NCBI GenBank assembly: GCA_964558655.1
Contig: CAZLEX010000012.1
Coordinates: 1 to 45,196 of the forward strand
Direction: 5' to 3'
DNA length: 45,196 nucleotides
From: RGIG6353 sp964558655
GTDB lineage: Bacteria > Bacillota > Clostridia > Oscillospirales > SIG627
In this document: piece by piece, positions 42,290 to 45,196 of the stretch
How positions within the stretch are numbered: position 1 is the stretch's first letter
Layout: each line of letters begins with the position of its first letter
Notes under the pieces: model-generated
What the model saw: only the letters and a program-made list of their open reading frames with translations
The model's database searches: none
Told to the model about the DNA's origin: nothing
Position numbers and translations under genes: made by a program

Positions 42290-42318
42290 ATTATATCATA
42301 AAAAAACAAAATTGTACA
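42290..42318 (-). promoter_or_regulatory. Extended -10 promoter for the leader peptide / EamA transporter
   Basis: Minus strand TGTACA (42313-42318), 17-bp spacer, TATAAT (42290-42295) preceded by TGA, giving an extended -10 (TGATATAAT). Confidence 0.7.
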
Positions 42319-42339
42319 TACTTTTTTCAAAAAAAGTTA

Positions 42340-42378
42340 AAAAAAATAAAGCGGCATTTATTCAAAAAAAGCCGCTTT
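42340..42378 (-). terminator. Terminator after the endonuclease/phosphatase-family gene
   Basis: AAAGCGGC (42348-42355) pairs with GCCGCTTT (42371-42378) around a 15-nt AT-rich loop. On the minus strand TATTTTTTTT follows. Confidence 0.85.
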
Positions 42379-42389
42379 GAACTGCAAAT

Positions 42390-43145
42390 CTATATTTCAA
42401 GTTCACTCAAAAGTCCGAAATGGTCTGACGGAAATTTTCCGTCAACAGTGTCATCAATAACTTTTTGAGATAACGGAATTACATTTTTGTCCGTAAAGCA
42501 GTAGTCTATGTGCTGATCCGCAAAAACAGAAGGATCGTATGCGTGGTAGGTGTCTCGCATATCGTTTTGAGTAACGGCATTGACATCTGTGAAACGGTTC
42601 GTCATTTCGGAATATCCCGCACTTTTCGGCGTCATGTTGAAGTCTCCGGTGATGAATGTCGGATAGGATGAAATCTTTTTGCTGTATTCGTAAATAAGCT
42701 TGGCACTGTCACACTGTCCCCTGTCTCCGAAACCGAAGTGAGTGTTCATGAATGTGAAATGCGTTGAGCTTTCCTTTTCGCAAAGTGTCACCCATTCGCA
42801 AATCCTGTAACAGTTATAGAGTTCGTCCCAGCCTCTCGATTCTTCTTCCGGTGTGTCCGAAAGCCAAAACCAGCCCCGATTCACACAGTCGAATTTGCTT
42901 TTCTTCCAAAGAATCGGTGTCGATTCGTGATTGGATTGAGCTCTCCATTTGTTGAATATTTCATAATCTTCCGAAAAGTATTTTTCGATATGTTCTACCC
43001 ACGGCTCGGAAAATTCCTGAAAGCCGATGACATCTGCATCGAGAGGGGAAAGTATTCGGTTAAGTCTCATAGCTCTCTCCGGTATGGAATGTCCGTTTAT
43101 GTCATCGCAGCATCTGATGTTGAAACTTATAACTTTTATCTTCAT
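42390..43145 (-). CDS. Endonuclease/exonuclease/phosphatase family protein
   Basis: A 251-aa protein of the EEP metal-dependent phosphoesterase fold. The start at 43145 (MKIKVISFNIRC) is chosen for GAGGTGA upstream and the correct family N-terminus. Catalytic landmarks: SFNIRC, VIGFQE with the metal-binding Glu, FMNTHFG, ITGDFNMTP, IDYCFTD and the terminal SDHFGLLSEL with Asp-His. No signal peptide is present. The group includes nucleases and small-molecule phosphodiesterases, and the substrate cannot be told from sequence. It follows the PnuC-like gene by ~47 bp, so the two are probably co-transcribed. Confidence 0.9.
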   Translation of the reverse strand: MKIKVISFNIRCCDDINGHSIPERAMRLNRILSPLDADVIGFQEFSEPWVEHIEKYFSEDYEIFNKWRAQSNHESTPILWKKSKFDCVNRGWFWLSDTPEEESRGWDELYNCYRICEWVTLCEKESSTHFTFMNTHFGFGDRGQCDSAKLIYEYSKKISSYPTFITGDFNMTPKSAGYSEMTNRFTDVNAVTQNDMRDTYHAYDPSVFADQHIDYCFTDKNVIPLSQKVIDDTVDGKFPSDHFGLLSELEI

Positions 43146-43192
43146 TTGTTTCACCTCGTTTCTTGTAAGTATATCACTCAAGTGCCGAAAAA

Positions 43193-43897
43193 TCAATCCT
43201 TTTTGTACAGATTTTGCTTTTTTTCGATTTTTCTCCAGCTTATAAAACCGTACAGATCGTTAAACAGAAATATTGTAAAGCAAATCACTACCGAAATGTA
43301 GGAACTGTTCGTAAGAGATGCACAAATCCATAAAAAAATAAGCACGGCGTCGTTAAGTGCGTATCCGAGAGCAAACAGCGGACTTCTTCTGAAAGTCAGA
43401 TAAACGGAAGCAAAACTCGTTGTTACCGAAATCGTACTCGGGATAAGATTTGCGGTATTAAAAGCTTTCAGAATAAAGAAGAAGATGGCTGTAACGGCAA
43501 TCGACAGCAATATCATAAAGATAAGTTCGGAGCGTTTTACACGGTTTACACGCACCTCTTTTTTGTTGTCGTTATACGGATTTCTCAGCCAGGAAAAAAG
43601 TGCCAGCAGTGACATGGGGGCCGTCATTCCGAGATAGGTTATCATTTCTCCGTAATAGGCGAATGAATAGGAAATAATTCCGTAAAGTACGCTGAATATT
43701 ACCATTAACAGCTGTCCGAACGGATTTCCTTTGGCGTTAAATATGAGAGATGTCGCACCGATGAGCGAAGCACATAAAGTTAAAAATCCGTTTCGGTCGA
43801 AAAGCAAAAACGAAATTACTATTACCGATACCGAACTTATCCAAATCCCGTATTCTGTTCTTGTGAAATCACCTGAAAATTTTTTTGCCGTATTCAT
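43193..43897 (-). CDS. PnuC-like vitamin/nucleoside transporter
   Basis: A 234-aa membrane protein with about seven or eight helices. The segment MITYLGMTAPMSLLALFSWL and the C-terminal block ALNDAVLIFLWICASL, then FLFNDLYGFISWRK, match the PnuC family, which imports nicotinamide riboside or related vitamins by facilitated diffusion. The start at 43897 is set by GGAGGAAAAC directly upstream. A promoter and an apparent terminator/antiterminator leader precede it, implying regulation by ligand or supply. No salvage kinase sits beside it, so nicotinamide riboside, thiamine and riboflavin all remain possible substrates. Confidence 0.88.
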   Translation of the reverse strand: MNTAKKFSGDFTRTEYGIWISSVSVIVISFLLFDRNGFLTLCASLIGATSLIFNAKGNPFGQLLMVIFSVLYGIISYSFAYYGEMITYLGMTAPMSLLALFSWLRNPYNDNKKEVRVNRVKRSELIFMILLSIAVTAIFFFILKAFNTANLIPSTISVTTSFASVYLTFRRSPLFALGYALNDAVLIFLWICASLTNSSYISVVICFTIFLFNDLYGFISWRKIEKKQNLYKKD

Positions 43898-43907
43898 GTT
43901 TTCCTCC

Positions 43908-43975
43908 AAAAAAAATAAACATTCGCTCACACATCTTCAAAGACCTAACGATGTGTAACGAATGCTTTTTGCATT
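43908..43975 (-). promoter_or_regulatory. Attenuator-like leader of the PnuC-like gene
   Basis: Terminator form: CATTCG and ACACATC pair with GATGTGT and CGAATG (43920-43964). The stem is followed on the minus strand by TTTATTTTTTTT and then directly by the ribosome binding site. Alternative form: AATGC (43971-43975) pairs with GCATT (43961-43965) around AAAAA, which occupies the first arm of the terminator. The two cannot form together. Confidence 0.65.
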
Positions 43976-43999
43976 ACAGTGCCCGGTGGCAGTGTACAC

Positions 44000-44028
44000 A
44001 GTATATCACGGAATTTCGGGAAAGTCAA
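44000..44028 (-). promoter_or_regulatory. Promoter for the PnuC-like gene
   Basis: Minus strand TTGACT (44023-44028), 17-bp spacer, TATACT (44000-44005). It gives a leader of ~95 nt. Confidence 0.8.
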
Positions 44029-44085
44029 GGATTACAGCTAAAAAATAAAAATTTCTCTGCTTTTGTACTTTTTTGCATTGCCTTT

Positions 44086-44691
44086 TTACACCTCACATTC
44101 TCTTATCCAATTGTCGAGAAACGCCATTTGCTCAGGCGTGTGAAACCAATGTTCGCCGTTTTTCATCACGGTAAGACCTGCCTTATGAGTATTTGCAAAG
44201 GCGGTGACAGTTTCTCTGTCGGTCAAATTGTCATGCGTACCGTATAGTATTTCTGTCGGTACATTCCAACTAAACGGAGAGTTGCGTATATAGGAAAGGT
44301 ATTTCCAAGACAGTGTTTCACCGAATGTTGTTTCAACGGTTCCTTTTTCTTGCAACTCGTCCTCAGATACATTTGCCCAAACCATCATGTTATAAATCAA
44401 TTTTTCCATATTCACAATGGGGGATATGAAATATGCCTTTTCGATTTTCTTCTGCGGTAGGGCATACATGGAAAAATATGCACCGATGCTGTTGGCAATC
44501 AGTATTACACGGTCATATCCGGTCGAAAGTTTCTGAAATACCGATGGAAATTCCGTTTTCGCCTCCCACGGCGTTTCGGCTTTGTAATTAAAGCCGATTA
44601 CATCGCAATGTGGGAAAAGGGACTTATAATGCTCGGCTTCTTTTGCAGTGCCGCCTTTGCCGTGAATGTATAAAATCAATGATTTGTTCAT
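44086..44691 (-). CDS. Small alpha/beta hydrolase
   Basis: A 201-aa hydrolase. The oxyanion region is LYIHGKGGTAKEAEHY. The nucleophile Ser is in LIANSIGAYFSMYA, a variant elbow with Ala-Asn before Ser. The acid is in YGTHDNLTD and the His in NGEHWFHTPEQ. No signal peptide. The start overlaps the stop of the upstream acetyltransferase by 4 nt (ATGA), so the two are translationally coupled. Its base composition is richer in G+C than the central part of the window, which fits recent acquisition together with its neighbour. The substrate is unknown. Confidence 0.85.
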   Translation of the reverse strand: MNKSLILYIHGKGGTAKEAEHYKSLFPHCDVIGFNYKAETPWEAKTEFPSVFQKLSTGYDRVILIANSIGAYFSMYALPQKKIEKAYFISPIVNMEKLIYNMMVWANVSEDELQEKGTVETTFGETLSWKYLSYIRNSPFSWNVPTEILYGTHDNLTDRETVTAFANTHKAGLTVMKNGEHWFHTPEQMAFLDNWIRECEV

Positions 44692-45196
44692 GACACTTCA
44701 CCTTCCCAATCTTTTCGGCTGATTCCGTATACGACCGTCTGCTCAGCCTCGCTGTCGATATATTCTTCTATGAATACCATACCATTCCCTTTCGCCGTGG
44801 CAATGGACGGTAAATTCGTTGCTTTCATATAGGAATAGAGCATATCGAAATCGGTGTTTTCAAATGCCCAGTCCCGAACGGCCCGTGTCGCTTCTGTGGC
44901 GTAGCCTCTGCGCTGATGCGCTTTTGCAATGTGATAGCCAATCTCCGGCTTGAGTTGTCCGTTGATATTTTGCAGTGTCAAACCGCAATCCCCGATCATT
45001 TCACCGGTCTCTCGCAGACACACCGCCCACAAACCAAACCCATCCGTGGCGTATCGCTCTATGTTTCGGTCGATCCAGCGGCGCACACGGCTTTCATCAA
45101 AGGTATAGGGATAGTGCTGCATGATGTCGGAGTCCGCAAGGACCACATAGAGGTCAGCAAAATCTTCCGGCGTCATTTCTCGAAGAAACAGCCGCT
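44688..45196 (-). CDS. GNAT acetyltransferase, N-terminus beyond the window
   Basis: A GCN5-type (RimJ/RimL-like) N-acetyltransferase, visible as at least 168 codons. The acetyl-CoA loop is IAKAHQRRGYATEATRAVRD. The core strand is ETGEMIGDCGLTL and the C-terminal part MVFIEEYIDSEAEQTVVYG. An ATG at 45176 is available. The frame stays open upstream and encodes R-L-F-L-R-E before it, which matches the usual first strand of this family (TERLFLREM). The true start therefore lies outside the window. It is coupled to the hydrolase by a 4-nt overlap, and the pair has elevated G+C. Confidence 0.85.
   Translation of the reverse strand, partial: RLFLREMTPEDFADLYVVLADSDIMQHYPYTFDESRVRRWIDRNIERYATDGFGLWAVCLRETGEMIGDCGLTLQNINGQLKPEIGYHIAKAHQRRGYATEATRAVRDWAFENTDFDMLYSYMKATNLPSIATAKGNGMVFIEEYIDSEAEQTVVYGISRKDWEGEVS

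Noticed and set aside
43976..43999. TPP or FMN riboswitch upstream of the PnuC-like gene
   Set aside because: The leader is ~95 nt and lacks the conserved THI-box and RFN-element segments I would expect, so I kept only an unnamed attenuator call.

Overview
The window reads as a low-GC Gram-positive chromosome, most likely an uncultured gut-type member of the Clostridia. This is an inference from consensus sigma-A promoters with 17-bp spacers, strong GGAGG ribosome binding sites, S-layer homology (SLH) surface proteins, type III glutamine synthetase, a DUF11 surface-type protein and a lipoprotein-rich ECF-sigma locus. No rRNA, tRNA or CRISPR array was found. There is one 100-N assembly gap at 25023-25122.

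Region 1 (1-9.7 kb, all minus strand) is housekeeping. A consensus promoter at 8029-8057 starts a run of rsmE, a CdaR/PucR-type regulator, ftsE, ftsX, an EnvC-like M23 peptidase, a CtpA-type S41 peptidase, greA and lysS. FtsEX next to a coiled-coil M23 protein is the known arrangement for controlling septal murein hydrolysis. Upstream lie prmA and a small P-loop protein with a structured leader.

Region 2 (9.7-15.9 kb) holds a large protein of no recognised family with a predicted TIM-barrel hydrolase core. Next to it is a stripped phage-like unit: large serine recombinase, large and small terminase subunits, and an overlooked 36-codon gene on the opposite strand.

Region 3 (15.9-20.5 kb, minus) looks like one transcription unit of acpP, type III glutamine synthetase, an esterase and pgi, ending in a strong terminator.

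Region 4 (20.6-28.9 kb, plus) is envelope-directed. It has an SLH-anchored phosphodiester glycosidase, an ECF sigma factor with a translationally coupled membrane partner and two related lipoproteins, then an AlgI-like O-acyltransferase with a DHHW/AlgX-like partner.

Region 5 (29-39.3 kb, minus) is dominated by two giant (~1485 aa) secreted paralogues of the region 2 protein. Each has an apparently decayed calcineurin-like phosphoesterase domain, three SLH repeats in the middle of the chain, and the same predicted hydrolase core. A DUF11 protein with a folded leader follows.

Region 6 (39.7-45.2 kb, minus) has a cation:proton antiporter, an EamA-type transporter preceded by a possible 41-aa leader peptide, an endonuclease/exonuclease/phosphatase-family protein, a PnuC-like vitamin transporter behind a terminator/antiterminator leader, and an alpha/beta hydrolase coupled to a GNAT acetyltransferase that runs off the right edge.

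The strongest candidate for something undescribed is the three-member family at 9740-12433, 29094-33557 and 33903-38357. It combines an unassigned hydrolase-like core, an internal S-layer anchor, a dead-looking phosphoesterase domain and an SLH cassette that appears to have been homogenised at the DNA level.
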